This document shows, in pieces, positions 39,152 through 48,366 of a DNA stretch of 64,000 nt. The stretch lies in assembly GCA_026707225.1 (NCBI GenBank), contig JAPOXG010000084.1, positions 1 to 64,000 of the forward strand, read 5' to 3'. Position numbers and translations under genes: made by a program. The notes under the pieces are model-generated. The model was given only the letters and a program-made list of their open reading frames with translations, did no database searches and was not told where the DNA came from. The number at the start of each line of letters is the position of its first letter. Position 1 is the first letter of the stretch. The stretch is from Chloroflexota bacterium. Lineage in GTDB: Bacteria > Chloroflexota > Anaerolineae > Aggregatilineales > Phototrophicaceae.

Positions 39152-41812
39152 ATGCCGAATTTGAATGAAGTTGGACGCCTGCCCGTTCCATCCGACAACT
39201 GCGCTATCGCCATCCGCGATCTGGCCGCGGGCACGCTGGTGCAGCTTGCCGATTCTAGCTTTAGCCTGTCCCACCATTTGCTCGAGGGGCATCGATTCGC
39301 GGTCCGCAGCATCGGGCAGGGCGAACAGTTGACATCCTGGGGGCAGCGCTTTGGCATCGCCGTCCGTGATATCGCGGCGGGCGAATATGTGATCAACGAG
39401 GCGGTTCAGGTGGAGTTGTCGCGGCGCGATTTGGACTTTCCCATTCCGCGGCAGCCAAATTTCGACAACCAAATTTCGGCTTATGAATTTGATGAAACCG
39501 CTTTCCGCCCGGCGCCAGCGCTGGCTCGCCACCGCGATATGCGTTTTTTCGAGGGCTATGCTCGGGGGGGCGGCCGCGGCGTCGGCACGCGAAATATGAT
39601 CGTCGTGCTGGGCGCCTCGTCCTTGGTCGCGGGTTTCGTCCGCACCCTGACTCAGTTGACGGCGAGCCTGGCGGATGGCTACGACAATGTTGATGGCATC
39701 GTGCCCGTCGCGCACACCGAGGGCGGGCATCGCGATCCGAACAACCGGCAAGTGCTGCTGCGCACGCTGGCCGGCTTCATGACGCATCCCAATGTGGGCG
39801 CGGTCGCGGCGATTGACTTTGGGGGCGAGGCGATCACCAACGCCGACCTGCGGGATTATCTGCTTGCGCGTGATTATCCGCTCGCCGATGTCACCCACTG
39901 CTTCCATTCTCTATCGACCAGTTTTGAAGCCAACGTCGCCTGGTTCAAGGCTCTTTTGGCCGATTGGCTGCCGCTGGTGAACAGCGTCAAGCGCAGCCCG
40001 CAGCCTCTGAGCGAACTCAAGATCGCTCTGCAATGCGGCGGATCCGATGCCTTTTCCGGCATCAGCGGCAATCCACTGGCGGCTTGGGTGGCGAAAGAAG
40101 TCATCCATTATGGCGGCTCGGCAAACCTGGCGGAGACGGACGAACTCATTGGCTCGGAGGCTTACCTGCTGGACAAGGTCGAGCGGGTCGAGAGCGCGCG
40201 CAAGTTCCTCAATATGGTCGAGCGCTTCAAGGAACGGGTCGGCTGGCACGGCGAGACGGCGGAAGGCAACCCCTCCGGCGGCAACAAATATCGCGGGCTG
40301 TACAACATTTACCTAAAGTCGCTGGGCGCGGCGGCAAAACGCCATCCCGATGTGCCGGTGCATGATGTGATCGAGTACGGTCAGCCGATGACGAGCGGCG
40401 GCTTCTACTTCATGGATAGCCCCGGCAATGACTTGGAAAGCATCGCCGGGCAGGTGGCCAGCGGCAGCAATATGATCTTTTTCGTCACCGGCAATGGATC
40501 GATCACCAATTTCCCCTTCGTGCCCACGATCAAATTCGTGACCACGACGGCGCGTTTCAATCTGCTGCGGCATGACATGGATGTCAACGCCGGCGAATAT
40601 CTCGATGGCAGACCGCTTGATGACTTGGGCGCGCGCGCGTTGGGCTTGACGGTGGACGTGGCGGGGGGCCAGCCCTCCGCCGGCGAAAAAGCCGGGCATT
40701 ATCAGGTGCAGATCTGGCGCGACTGGCAGCAGACCAAGCCCGCTAATGTCAGCTTGCTGGCGAACCGAAGTTATTCGGGCGAGCCGATCGCGATCCCCGC
40801 TGATGTCGCCGCGCCACAATTGCGAATCCCCGCCTACGAGGTCGATGGCGAATGGACGACGGAGCAAATTGGCTTGGTCATGCCGACCAGCTTGTGCTCG
40901 GGGCAGATTGCGAAGATGACGACCGATACGCTCAATGCGGAAGGCTTGGGATCGGCGGCCGGGCTGTCCCGATTCGCCACCCTGGTGCATACGGAGGGCT
41001 GTGGCGGCAATGTCGTGCCGGAGTACAAAGACATGCAGATCGGTTATTTGCAGCACCCCAAGCTGCGACACGCGCTGCTGCTGGAGCATGGCTGCGAAAT
41101 CACGCACAACAGCTATTTTCGCGGGTTGATGGCCGAGCGGGGACTGGATCCGGCGGCATTTGGCTGGGCGAGCATTCAATTGGATGGCGGCATTGACGCG
41201 GTCATGCGCAAGATCATGGCCTGGTTCCGTGATCGACTGCGCGATGACGCGCCGCCGCGGAAATCCACTGTGGGCATGGAAGCGCTTCGAGTGGGATTGC
41301 TGTCTCAGGGCGACATTCCCGCCGATCTCGCCGCTGGCATGGCGACAATGTGCAAGATGATCGTCGCCGGTGGCGGCACGGTGGTTGCGTCGGACAAAGA
41401 CGCTCTGTTTGCTGGACCCTTTGCCGCCCAGCTCGGTCTGAGCGCGAGCGCGGAAGCGACATTGGGCTACGGGCAGCGGGCGAAGCGAGCCGGCTTCCAC
41501 ATCATGGCCAACCCGCGCGGGCATTGGGGCGAAACGCTGGCGGGGCTGGGCGCGAGCGGCGTCGAGGTCATGCTGGGTTATGTCGAAGGTTACCTGCTGG
41601 CCGGGCATCCGCTGGTGCCGGTGCTTCAAGTTAGCGCTGGCGCGGCTTCGCCCGATGACCTGGACTGCGTACTGATGGCGGGCGATGATGTCCCCGCGCG
41701 CCTGCTTGATCTGCTGGCGGCGACCCTGTCGGGCGAGCATAGCCCTAAGCATCAGCAGGTCGGCAACCACGATTTCCAGGTGACCCGCGGCCTGCTTGGG
41801 GTCTCCATGTAA
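39152..41812 (+). CDS. Very long UxaA-family (altronate/galactarate dehydratase-like) protein
   Basis: An 886-residue protein. It begins with an SAF domain (residues 1-105), followed by a complete altronate-dehydratase-type core (GRGVGTRNMIVVL, GIVPVAHTEGGHRDPNN, SNMIFFVTGNGSITNFPFVPT, DMDVNAGEYLDG). A further ~250 residues repeat the core's beginning in divergent form (VMPTSLCSGQIAKM, LVHTEGCGGN, LLEHGCEITHN). Typical UxaA proteins are near 500 residues. Altronate/galactarate dehydratases remove water from sugar acids in an iron-dependent reaction; the actual substrate is unknown. No other hexuronate genes are adjacent. Confidence 0.8.
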   Translation: MPNLNEVGRLPVPSDNCAIAIRDLAAGTLVQLADSSFSLSHHLLEGHRFAVRSIGQGEQLTSWGQRFGIAVRDIAAGEYVINEAVQVELSRRDLDFPIPRQPNFDNQISAYEFDETAFRPAPALARHRDMRFFEGYARGGGRGVGTRNMIVVLGASSLVAGFVRTLTQLTASLADGYDNVDGIVPVAHTEGGHRDPNNRQVLLRTLAGFMTHPNVGAVAAIDFGGEAITNADLRDYLLARDYPLADVTHCFHSLSTSFEANVAWFKALLADWLPLVNSVKRSPQPLSELKIALQCGGSDAFSGISGNPLAAWVAKEVIHYGGSANLAETDELIGSEAYLLDKVERVESARKFLNMVERFKERVGWHGETAEGNPSGGNKYRGLYNIYLKSLGAAAKRHPDVPVHDVIEYGQPMTSGGFYFMDSPGNDLESIAGQVASGSNMIFFVTGNGSITNFPFVPTIKFVTTTARFNLLRHDMDVNAGEYLDGRPLDDLGARALGLTVDVAGGQPSAGEKAGHYQVQIWRDWQQTKPANVSLLANRSYSGEPIAIPADVAAPQLRIPAYEVDGEWTTEQIGLVMPTSLCSGQIAKMTTDTLNAEGLGSAAGLSRFATLVHTEGCGGNVVPEYKDMQIGYLQHPKLRHALLLEHGCEITHNSYFRGLMAERGLDPAAFGWASIQLDGGIDAVMRKIMAWFRDRLRDDAPPRKSTVGMEALRVGLLSQGDIPADLAAGMATMCKMIVAGGGTVVASDKDALFAGPFAAQLGLSASAEATLGYGQRAKRAGFHIMANPRGHWGETLAGLGASGVEVMLGYVEGYLLAGHPLVPVLQVSAGAASPDDLDCVLMAGDDVPARLLDLLAATLSGEHSPKHQQVGNHDFQVTRGLLGVSM

Positions 41813-41838
41813 GGGACCGCTGTTGAGCCGGCGAAAGA

Positions 41839-42390
41839 TCAGCCGCGCCGGAGGGCGAGGTCGCGCCAGAAGGTCACGATGCGCTCGATGAGAATCGCTT
41901 CGGTGATAGTGGTCGCGTCGAATTCGACAATGTTCTCGACTTCGCGGATGCGCCATTCGCGCTGCAGCTCCCCAATAGCGCGCGAACGTTCAATCGGGTC
42001 GTGATAACGCGCGCCGAGCGTGAGGTGGATGCGGCGCAGGATTGAATCCAGCGACGCCACCAGACAGACGATGATGCCATTGCGCTGCAATTCCTTCAGA
42101 TGCCCGCAATTGAGCAGCGTATTGCCGGAGACGCGAATCAGGGCGCGGCGATGCAGAATAATCTGGTCCATCACTTGCGTTTCGATCGCCTTTAGGCGCC
42201 GTTCGCCGTAGAGTTGGCGGATGCTGTCGATGGTATGGCCGAGTTGATCTTCAATCTCCCGCTCGACATCAATCATCTGCAAGCCCAGCCGCAGCGCCAA
42301 TTGCTGCGAAATCCGCGGTCGGTTCGGTTCGAGATAACCGGTGACGATCAAGTTGAGATCGCCATGCAGGGGGAGCTCACGCGTTACCAT
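41839..42390 (-). CDS. Shikimate-kinase-like protein lacking the P-loop
   Basis: A ~183-residue protein with the shikimate kinase layout: LNLIVTGYLEPNRPRISQQLA, then LGLQMIDVEREIEDQLGHTI, SIRQLYGERRLKAIETQVM and IIVCLVASLDSILRRI. The Walker A motif (GxxGxGKS/T), expected at the first strand, is replaced by GYLEPNRPRIS, so ATP binding by the usual mode should be lost. It overlaps the upstream HAD gene by 14 nt, hence is translationally coupled to it. It may be a regulator or pseudoenzyme. ATG 42390 is chosen because the longer frame runs deep into the HAD gene. Confidence 0.7.
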   Translation of the reverse strand: MVTRELPLHGDLNLIVTGYLEPNRPRISQQLALRLGLQMIDVEREIEDQLGHTIDSIRQLYGERRLKAIETQVMDQIILHRRALIRVSGNTLLNCGHLKELQRNGIIVCLVASLDSILRRIHLTLGARYHDPIERSRAIGELQREWRIREVENIVEFDATTITEAILIERIVTFWRDLALRRG

Positions 42391-43153
42391 TGCGCCAGCC
42401 GGGGTACCACTCGTCCAGGATCGCCGGCAGCCCCTCCATAGAACGCAGACGCGGTTGATAAGCGGTGTAGGCGCCATTCGCCTCCGCGCGCATGGTGACG
42501 CGCAGAACGGCTTTCATGCCCACGGAAAGCGCGCCGGCGATATCAGCCTCCGGGTTATCGCCGATGAAGACGGTCTCCGCCGGCGATGTGCCCATTCGTT
42601 CCAGCGCGCAGTTGAAAATCCGCTTATCGGGCTTGAGATAGCCGGCGTCCGCGGCGGAAAGTCGACAATCGGGGAAAAACTGAATCAGTCCGTGCCGTTC
42701 CAGCTCGGCGTCGCGCATCGCCATCGGCTGCGAGGCGTTGGTGACGATGCCCAGCTTGACGCCCGCCAACTGCAAGGCTCGCAACATCGGCGGCACATCG
42801 GGGAAGACGACCGTGCCTGGCACAACATTCCAATCGTAAGCGCGAATGACATCATCGACATCCAGACGGTCGGTCGCCACGCCCAGCGCATCCAGCGTTT
42901 CCATGAGAATGCTGGGCATGTGCGGGGCGCGCAAAGTCAACCGCGCCTCGGACCAAGCGGCGCGCGTCCGCTGCAGATAGGTTTCCAGAAGCCTGTCCGC
43001 CGTGAGCCAATAAGCGCGCGTCTTATGGAAGACGTGTTCTTGCACGCGCGAGAGGCGCGCCGCCTCGATTTCCCGCCAGCCGAGTTGTACGCCGCTCCAG
43101 TCGACCAGGGTGTCGTCAAAGTCAAATAGCGCGCCCTTGAGTTGCGCGGCCAC
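42377..43153 (-). CDS. HAD-superfamily hydrolase
   Basis: A 258-residue phosphatase-like protein. Motif I is FDFDDTLVDW, motif II is LGIVTNASQ, and motifs III/IV are YLKPDKRIF and VFIGDNPEADIAGA. An alpha-helical cap (about residues 20-90) lies between motifs I and II, as in the C1 class. It probably dephosphorylates a small metabolite. The GTG start is preceded by a G-rich sequence. It sits 6 nt after the end of the SDR gene and overlaps the kinase-like gene, so the three minus-strand genes form one operon. Confidence 0.85.
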   Translation of the reverse strand: MAAQLKGALFDFDDTLVDWSGVQLGWREIEAARLSRVQEHVFHKTRAYWLTADRLLETYLQRTRAAWSEARLTLRAPHMPSILMETLDALGVATDRLDVDDVIRAYDWNVVPGTVVFPDVPPMLRALQLAGVKLGIVTNASQPMAMRDAELERHGLIQFFPDCRLSAADAGYLKPDKRIFNCALERMGTSPAETVFIGDNPEADIAGALSVGMKAVLRVTMRAEANGAYTAYQPRLRSMEGLPAILDEWYPGWRNGNA

Positions 43154-43159
43154 GTTCGG

Positions 43160-44386
43160 CTAGCCCCCGGCGCTTTTGGCTGCGCGTTTCGCTTTGCGTT
43201 CGAGCGCGCGTCGACGACGTTCTTCGCGCTTTGCTTCGTCTTCATTCCAGGGCGTTGGTCCACCCGCGGGCGGCGGAGCGACCGCTTTGACCGGCGTCGG
43301 CTCGGGCGCGGAGGCGACCTCGGCAGAAGGCTCAGGTTGAACCGCGGCTGGCTCCGGCAAAGCCACTTCATAGGCGAAGGATTCAATCGCGGCGCGGGCT
43401 GCGTCTTCGTAGCGGTAGAAGGACTCCGCCTGGACCGCGTCTTTCATACGCCAGACGAGCGCGGTCGCTTCCAAGCCGCTTTCTAGGCTCTCGCGCCGCG
43501 GCTGCCAGGCGAAGCGCTCTCTGATCTGGCTGCTGTCGATGACAATCTCGCGCGCCATCAGCTTGTCACGCAGGGAAAGCTCGCGCAGCATGGACAGGAA
43601 TCCGCCGGCGGCGAAGCGCGGTTCGCTCAATCCGAGCGCGTTGCTGAGGGCGGCGCTGAATTCGTTAGGGCTGGCCGCTGCATTGGAGGCGGCGTTGATC
43701 ATCTCGATGCCATCCGGTTCGGAATCGGATTCCAGCAGAGCGGTTATCGCCGAGGCCAAATCGTCTTCGTGGATCCAGGACGCGGCCTGGCAGCCGGCGC
43801 TGAGACGCCGCGAGCTTTTAATGGCTTCAGCGAGCGCGGCCGTGTCGGCGCTGTTGCCGCCGTAGATATAGCCGCTGCGGATGATATAGCCATTCAAGCC
43901 GCTCGCGCGCGCGAAGGCCTCGGCCGCCAGCATGGGCGCGTAATCCCGGTCGTGCGCGTCATGGTCGCCTTCTTTGGCGGCGCCGTGTCCCGCTTCATAA
44001 AGATAGCCGAAGCTGAGCGAGATGAAGCGCTTCACTCGATGCTGTTTCGCCGCCTCGGCCACGGCCGCGCTGTACTCGACGAGCTGGTCTGTGCAGTTGT
44101 CGTATTCAGCCCCCGCGTGGGGAGGGCCGCCGAAGAACTGCGGACCGGCATGGACCAGCGCCTCGGCCTTCGTCATCCGCAAGACGCTCAGGATTTCGCT
44201 GGCGCGGGCCAGATCGGGGAAGACCGGCAACGCGCCCGCTATGCGAACGGCCAAGGCGCCATCGGCATCGCAGGCGGTCGCCGCGACTTTGTGTCCGCGT
44301 TGCAGCAAGGCGCGCGCCGTCGCCAAACCAGCGCCTTCCGCGCCGCCGGTCACCAGTATGTTCATTGCTTGTGTCGCTTCTGCCAT
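43160..44386 (-). CDS. NAD-dependent epimerase/dehydratase-like (extended SDR) protein
   Basis: A ~408-residue protein. The Rossmann motif is NILVTGGAEGAGLATARALLQRGH, followed by AEALVHAGPQ and YIIRSGYIYGG and a substrate domain as in extended SDRs. The usual catalytic YxxxK is not obvious: the corresponding area reads DRDYAPMLAAEAF, without the Lys. The C-terminal ~90 residues are a Pro/Ala-rich linker and a basic coiled tail (KREERRRRALERKAKR). ATG 44386 is preferred to GTG 44401. Role unknown; it is co-transcribed with the HAD gene. Confidence 0.75.
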   Translation of the reverse strand: MAEATQAMNILVTGGAEGAGLATARALLQRGHKVAATACDADGALAVRIAGALPVFPDLARASEILSVLRMTKAEALVHAGPQFFGGPPHAGAEYDNCTDQLVEYSAAVAEAAKQHRVKRFISLSFGYLYEAGHGAAKEGDHDAHDRDYAPMLAAEAFARASGLNGYIIRSGYIYGGNSADTAALAEAIKSSRRLSAGCQAASWIHEDDLASAITALLESDSEPDGIEMINAASNAAASPNEFSAALSNALGLSEPRFAAGGFLSMLRELSLRDKLMAREIVIDSSQIRERFAWQPRRESLESGLEATALVWRMKDAVQAESFYRYEDAARAAIESFAYEVALPEPAAVQPEPSAEVASAPEPTPVKAVAPPPAGGPTPWNEDEAKREERRRRALERKAKRAAKSAGG

Positions 44387-44483
44387 CGCTTCATCTCTCA
44401 CAGGTTGGGATAACAGTCGCTATTATGCCACAAGTTGGTATTGGATGGCACGCGCCTTTGCCAGCGATTTAGCGCGCCGTCTA

Positions 44484-44512
44484 TTGACAGTCCGCGCGGA
44501 CGGGGTTAAGAT
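44484..44512 (+). promoter_or_regulatory. Promoter of tRNA-Ala
   Basis: A consensus -35 TTGACA (44484-44489), 17-nt spacer, -10 TAAGAT (44507-44512). The predicted start at about 44519 is just before the tRNA. Confidence 0.8.
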
Positions 44513-44524
44513 AGCGCGTCGCAG

Positions 44525-44597
44525 GGGCCTGTAGCTCAGTTGGGAGAGCGCCACAATGGCATTGTGGAAGTCAGGGGTTCGAGTCCCCTCAGGTCCA
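44525..44597 (+). tRNA. tRNA-Ala (anticodon GGC)
   Basis: A complete 73-nt cloverleaf: acceptor GGGCCTG/CAGGTCC, D arm GCTC...GAGC, anticodon stem CCACA/TGTGG with loop ATGGCAT (anticodon GGC), 5-nt variable loop, T arm AGGGG-TTCGAGT-CCCCT and discriminator A. The 3' CCA is not encoded (CAG follows) and must be added by nucleotidyltransferase. Confidence 0.95.
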
Positions 44598-44642
44598 CAG
44601 GAGCGCGGAATAGCTTTAGCGGTCGCGCGAAAGGTTGGCGTA

Positions 44643-44807
44643 GTGGCGAAAAACAAGCGCAGCGTCTGGGAAGAATTGCTGGAGCTGGGTCGGCGGATTC
44701 TGAAAGAGATTGGCGACTTGCTTGATCCGAAAGCGCCGCCACCGCGTAAGCCGGCGCCGGCGCCCGTGCCCATTGGCAAGCGGCGGCGACAATACGACGG
44801 CGATTAG
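44643..44807 (+). CDS. Small basic, proline-rich hypothetical protein after tRNA-Ala
   Basis: A 54-residue protein, VWEELLELGRRILKEIGDLL followed by a Pro/Lys tail ending in RRRQYDGD. The GTG at 44643 has AAAGG 8 nt upstream; the same frame is open back into the tRNA, but a start there is not credible. The amphipathic helix plus basic-Pro tail suggests a membrane- or nucleic-acid-associated small protein. It shares the tRNA promoter and is closed by the terminator at 44834. Confidence 0.55.
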   Translation: MAKNKRSVWEELLELGRRILKEIGDLLDPKAPPPRKPAPAPVPIGKRRRQYDGD

Positions 44808-44833
44808 CTTGCCGCGATGGCAGATTAACTTGG

Positions 44834-44861
44834 AACGCAGTTCGATTGGACTGCGTTTTTT
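44834..44861 (+). terminator. Intrinsic terminator after the tRNA-Ala unit
   Basis: AACGCAGT / ACTGCGTT stem with an 8-nt loop followed by a run of T residues. Confidence 0.9.
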
Positions 44862-44880
44862 CTATATGATGGCGAGATTT

Positions 44881-44952
44881 GTAGGGGCTGCTCAGTGAGT
44901 CGCCCGCCGGAGCGCATAGCATAGAGGGGCGAGCCACAGGGTCGCCCGTACA
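44881..44952. repeat. Two adjacent copies of the dispersed palindromic repeat
   Basis: GTAGGGGCTGCTCAGTGAGT (from 44881, continuing CGCCCG) and GAGGGGCGAGCCACAGGGTC (from 44934, continuing GCCCG) belong to the TAGGGGCGA...TCGCCCGTACA family. The rest of the 45-kb gap up to 45117 shows nothing else identifiable. Confidence 0.6.
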
Positions 44953-45117
44953 GATTCTAGTTCTCGTAGGTTCATGATTTTGTGTGAGCCGCGTTGAGAC
45001 TTGCGAGAGGACGAAAAAGAAAGATTCTAGGCGGTCGCCCTGGGCAATTCAGGCAAAAGATTGCAACGAACGACAATTGCTGACATCATCTATGAGCGTA
45101 CGGCAAGGAGACGGACT

Positions 45118-46167
45118 ATGCCAGAATTCTCGATTTTCGATGGACACAACGATACTTTATTGCGCTTCTACAACAATGATGAGCTGGAGTTAGGCGATTT
45201 CTTGAGCGAGACGGGCGATGGTCATATCGATCTGGTTCGAGCGCGGCGCGGCGGCTTCGCCGGCGGTTTCTTCGCTGTTTTTGTGCCAAATAAGGAGCGC
45301 ATTGACCCGGACAACATGCCAGATCTGTCCAAACCGTATACACCGCCCGCGGTCGACTTCGGTTTTTCTCAGATTGCCGCCAATCGCTTGACGGCTGACC
45401 TCTTTCGACTTGAATCGCTATCGGAAGGGCAGGTTAAGGTCGTGCGTACAGCGGATGAATTGCAGACCTGCATCGACAATGACATCTTCGCCGCCATCCT
45501 CCACTTTGAAGGGGCGGAAGCCATCGATGAAGACCTCAACGCGCTCGAAGTCTTTTATCGCGCCGGGCTGCGCTCGCTCGGCATCGTCTGGAGCCGCCCC
45601 ACGATCTTCGCCCATGGCGTGCCCATCGCCTTCCCCTCATCGCCCGATATCGGACCCGGCTTGACCGACGCCGGGAAGCGGCTCGTCCGGCGCTGCAACG
45701 AACTCGGCATCATGATCGACTTGTCGCACATGAACGAAAAAGGCTTCTGGGATGTCGCCTCCATTAGCGACGCGCCCTTGGTCGCCACCCATTCCAACGT
45801 CCATGCGCTCTGCCCGATCTCGCGCAATTTGACCGACAAACAACTGGATGCGATCAGAGCCTCGGACGGCATGGTCGGGCTGAATTTCGCCACCGGCTTT
45901 CTCAACGAAGACGGCTCTTGGGACGCCGACAGACCGCTGGACATAATGGCGCGTCACCTGGATTACTTGGTGGAGCGGCTGGGCGAGACCCGCGTCGGCT
46001 TGGGCTCGGATTATGATGGCGCGCGCGTGCCGAACGCTGTCGGTGATGTCTCCAAGCTGCCGAACCTGATCGCGGCGCTGCAAGACGCCGGCTACAATGA
46101 GGCGCTGCTGCATAAACTGACGCATCAAAATTGGCTGCGCGTCTTGCGGCAAACCTGGGGCGGGTAA
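45118..46167 (+). CDS. Membrane dipeptidase (peptidase family M19)
   Basis: A 349-residue zinc dipeptidase of the renal-dipeptidase family. Metal ligands are visible in order: HxD in FDGHNDTLL, Glu in LHFEGAEAI, His in VATHSNVHAL, and the Asp region GLGSDYDGA. The length matches bacterial M19 enzymes. No signal peptide is seen, so it is probably cytoplasmic. ATG 45118 is preceded by AAGGAG at 8-nt spacing; the frame is open to 45061 but without a ribosome site. M19 enzymes cleave dipeptides, often with broad specificity. Confidence 0.9.
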   Translation: MPEFSIFDGHNDTLLRFYNNDELELGDFLSETGDGHIDLVRARRGGFAGGFFAVFVPNKERIDPDNMPDLSKPYTPPAVDFGFSQIAANRLTADLFRLESLSEGQVKVVRTADELQTCIDNDIFAAILHFEGAEAIDEDLNALEVFYRAGLRSLGIVWSRPTIFAHGVPIAFPSSPDIGPGLTDAGKRLVRRCNELGIMIDLSHMNEKGFWDVASISDAPLVATHSNVHALCPISRNLTDKQLDAIRASDGMVGLNFATGFLNEDGSWDADRPLDIMARHLDYLVERLGETRVGLGSDYDGARVPNAVGDVSKLPNLIAALQDAGYNEALLHKLTHQNWLRVLRQTWGG

Positions 46168-46283
46168 TTCTCGTCTTCGCCCTATTCCTGAAAATGTTTG
46201 GGCGACCCTTGAGCCGCCCAAACTTATATTAAAATCTCAGAGACGGGGCGACTCGCAGCGCCGCCCCTAAAATTGCTGGCGCT

Positions 46284-48366
46284 TTACTTCATCCCCTCCA
46301 GCGCCGCGCGGACGCGATTCCAGAGGTCGTTGTTCCAGCCGGATTGAATCGCGCCCCAAGGCATCGTCCGGCGAGATTTTGCCCAGCAGGCCATCGCGGA
46401 CTTTGCTGAAGCCGGCCTCCAGATCCGCTCTGCCCGTTTCGTCGCGGTGGCGGGCAATCTTGGCTTCCACCTCGGACAGCAAGCCGGCGTCGACCTGCGG
46501 CTCCTGCCGCGCAGGCGGTGGCGGCGGGACTGGCGTGTTGGTCGGCGGCGGCGGCGGGACAGGCGTGTTGGTCGGTGGCGGCGGCGGCGGATCAGCATTC
46601 TGGGCGGAGGCCTCGGCGGCCAACTGATTCAGCGCCGCCCGGATGCGATCCCAGAGAGCGTTCTGGTAAGTCGCGGCTTCCAGCGCGTCATCCACTGAGC
46701 CTTTGCCGGTCAAGGCGTCGCGCGCGGCGCTGAAAGCGGCCACCAGATCGGAGCGCCCGGTGTTGTCGCGGTGATGCGCGATCTTGGCTTCGACTTCCCC
46801 GAGCAAGCCGCCTTGAGTTGAAGGCTGCTGCTGCTGTTGCTGCTGCTGCTGTTGTTGCTGCTGCTGCTGCTGTGGCGGCGGCGCTTCGTCCGGCAGTTCT
46901 GGCGGCGAGTTATCCTGCGGCGGCGGGTCTGGCGGCGCGCCCTGCCCGATGATCTGCTGCTTCTGCGGGATGGGCGTGTTGGTCGGGGCCGCTGGCATGG
47001 TGAAGCTGGACTGGCCGCTGTGCTTGCCGCCGCCGGGCAGACTCGCGCTGACCTTCACCGTGTAAAGGACCCCCGGGCTCAAGCCGGTCAGCCGCTTCTC
47101 CGTCGTCCCGGCGCCCAGGTTATAAGCGCCGCTGCTCATGTCGCCGCCTCTGTATTCCAGGCGATAGCCGGTCGCGCCGCTGACCGCGATCCAGGAGATG
47201 GTCGCTTCCGTGGAGTTGACGATGCCGACGCTGAAAGAGATCGGCGGCAGTTTCTCTGGCTCGGGCTCGACGGGCGGCGAGTCCGACCGCGCCGCGGTGA
47301 CGCCAGTGATGACTTTCTCCGCTATCACCTTGATCTGTCGGGCGCCGATTTTGCCGCCAATATCGCGGTATGCCCGCAGGACGAGGCGGTAAGGCTGTTC
47401 ATAACCGAAGCAGTAAGAGATACTGCGGGGGACTTTGCTCGCCAGGAACGTCACCTGGGCCTTTGTGCTACAGTTAAGCGGGCTGGAGGAATAGGCGTAG
47501 GCGCCGGCGACGCCGCCCGTGATCTGAAGGTAGATCCTCCCATCACCCGGATCCCTGAGAACATAGGTGATGTTGTCTGGCAGCGCCGTGGGGACAAATT
47601 TGACGCCGGTTGTGGTGAAGGTAACGCTTTCGGGAGGGAAGACGTTGCCTATGCCGGAAAGAGACGTGGATAAGCTGCTGCCCGACGGCATGGCCGCGTT
47701 CTTCGGCGCTACGCTAACGGTGTACTGCGTGCCGGGGTCCAAGCTCTTGAGAATGTAAGGCATGTAGGGAAACTCGTTTTCATCAACGTGTAACCAGTGC
47801 CGCCAATTCCCGGAGGTCGGCTTGGGAGACAGGACGATGTCAAAAAAGCGCGTGCCGTTGGGAATCCCGAGGAAATTAAGCCGAGCGGAAGTGTCGGTGA
47901 CGCTGTCAATGCTTATCCCGGGAAATTCAAAGTCGGTAGAGAATCTGGCGACCTTTCTGTTTGTGTCGATTGCGGCTGAATTGTCAGTCATTAAGATTTG
48001 CGCGGTCAATTGATAGTTTGTGGCTGGCTTTAAGCCGCTGACTGTCCATTGGCGACTTCCACTGAACCATGGACGCTCGCGGAATACGATATTGCGGTCG
48101 CCAGGACAATGACCACAATGTATGCTGCCCTAAAATAGCTCAAAGACTACGATGGATACTTGTGAGCTAACGGGCATATTATTCACATGGATCGTAGCGC
48201 TGGTGCTTGAAACGCCGGAGGCGCTGACGCTCCATGCCTGCGCCTGGACGCTTTGCCCGCCGAGCAGCAGGCCGAGGAGCAGGCCGAGCAGCGCCCAAAT
48301 CCGATAGTTTCGCATCGGCTTTCCGCGAAGCCGGCGCCGGGGGGAGAAATTGACTGGGCGATTCAT
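46284..48366 (-). pseudogene. Broken secreted fibronectin-III / poly-Gln / PPPPPTNTP protein
   Basis: One reading frame starts at ATG 48366 (AAGGAC upstream) with a signal peptide (IWALLGLLLGLLLGG ... VQAQA) and runs into an Ig/FnIII-like domain. It hits TAG at 48132-48130 and then continues in the same frame without another stop past 46400. The residues right after the TAG (PWFSGSRQWTVSGLKPATNY) complete the interrupted domain, so this is one gene with a premature amber stop. Near 46360 one extra base relative to the paralogue at 51963 shifts the end; the true ending (SGWNNDLWNRVRAAL) lies in another frame, stopping at 46284. Domain order: signal peptide, FnIII-like domains, 16 Gln, helical module, PPPPPTNTP repeats, second helical module. 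Confidence 0.8.
46825..46872 (-). repeat. CAG/CAA repeat encoding 16 glutamines
   Basis: Sixteen consecutive Gln codons (CAG and CAA mixed) in the broken paralogue, matching the much longer tract at 52614-52727 in the second copy. Confidence 0.95.

Noticed and set aside
38972..39907. Upstream extension of the EthD-like frame on the minus strand
   Set aside because: Antisense to the UxaA-type gene; the EthD domain begins exactly at the ATG 38971.
44556..44642. Start of the small protein inside the tRNA-Ala
   Set aside because: The tRNA is intact and a GTG with a ribosome site lies downstream at 44643.
46825..46872. Tandem CTG repeats as a possible CRISPR or structural array
   Set aside because: Simple in-frame glutamine codons, no spacers; same for 52614-52727.
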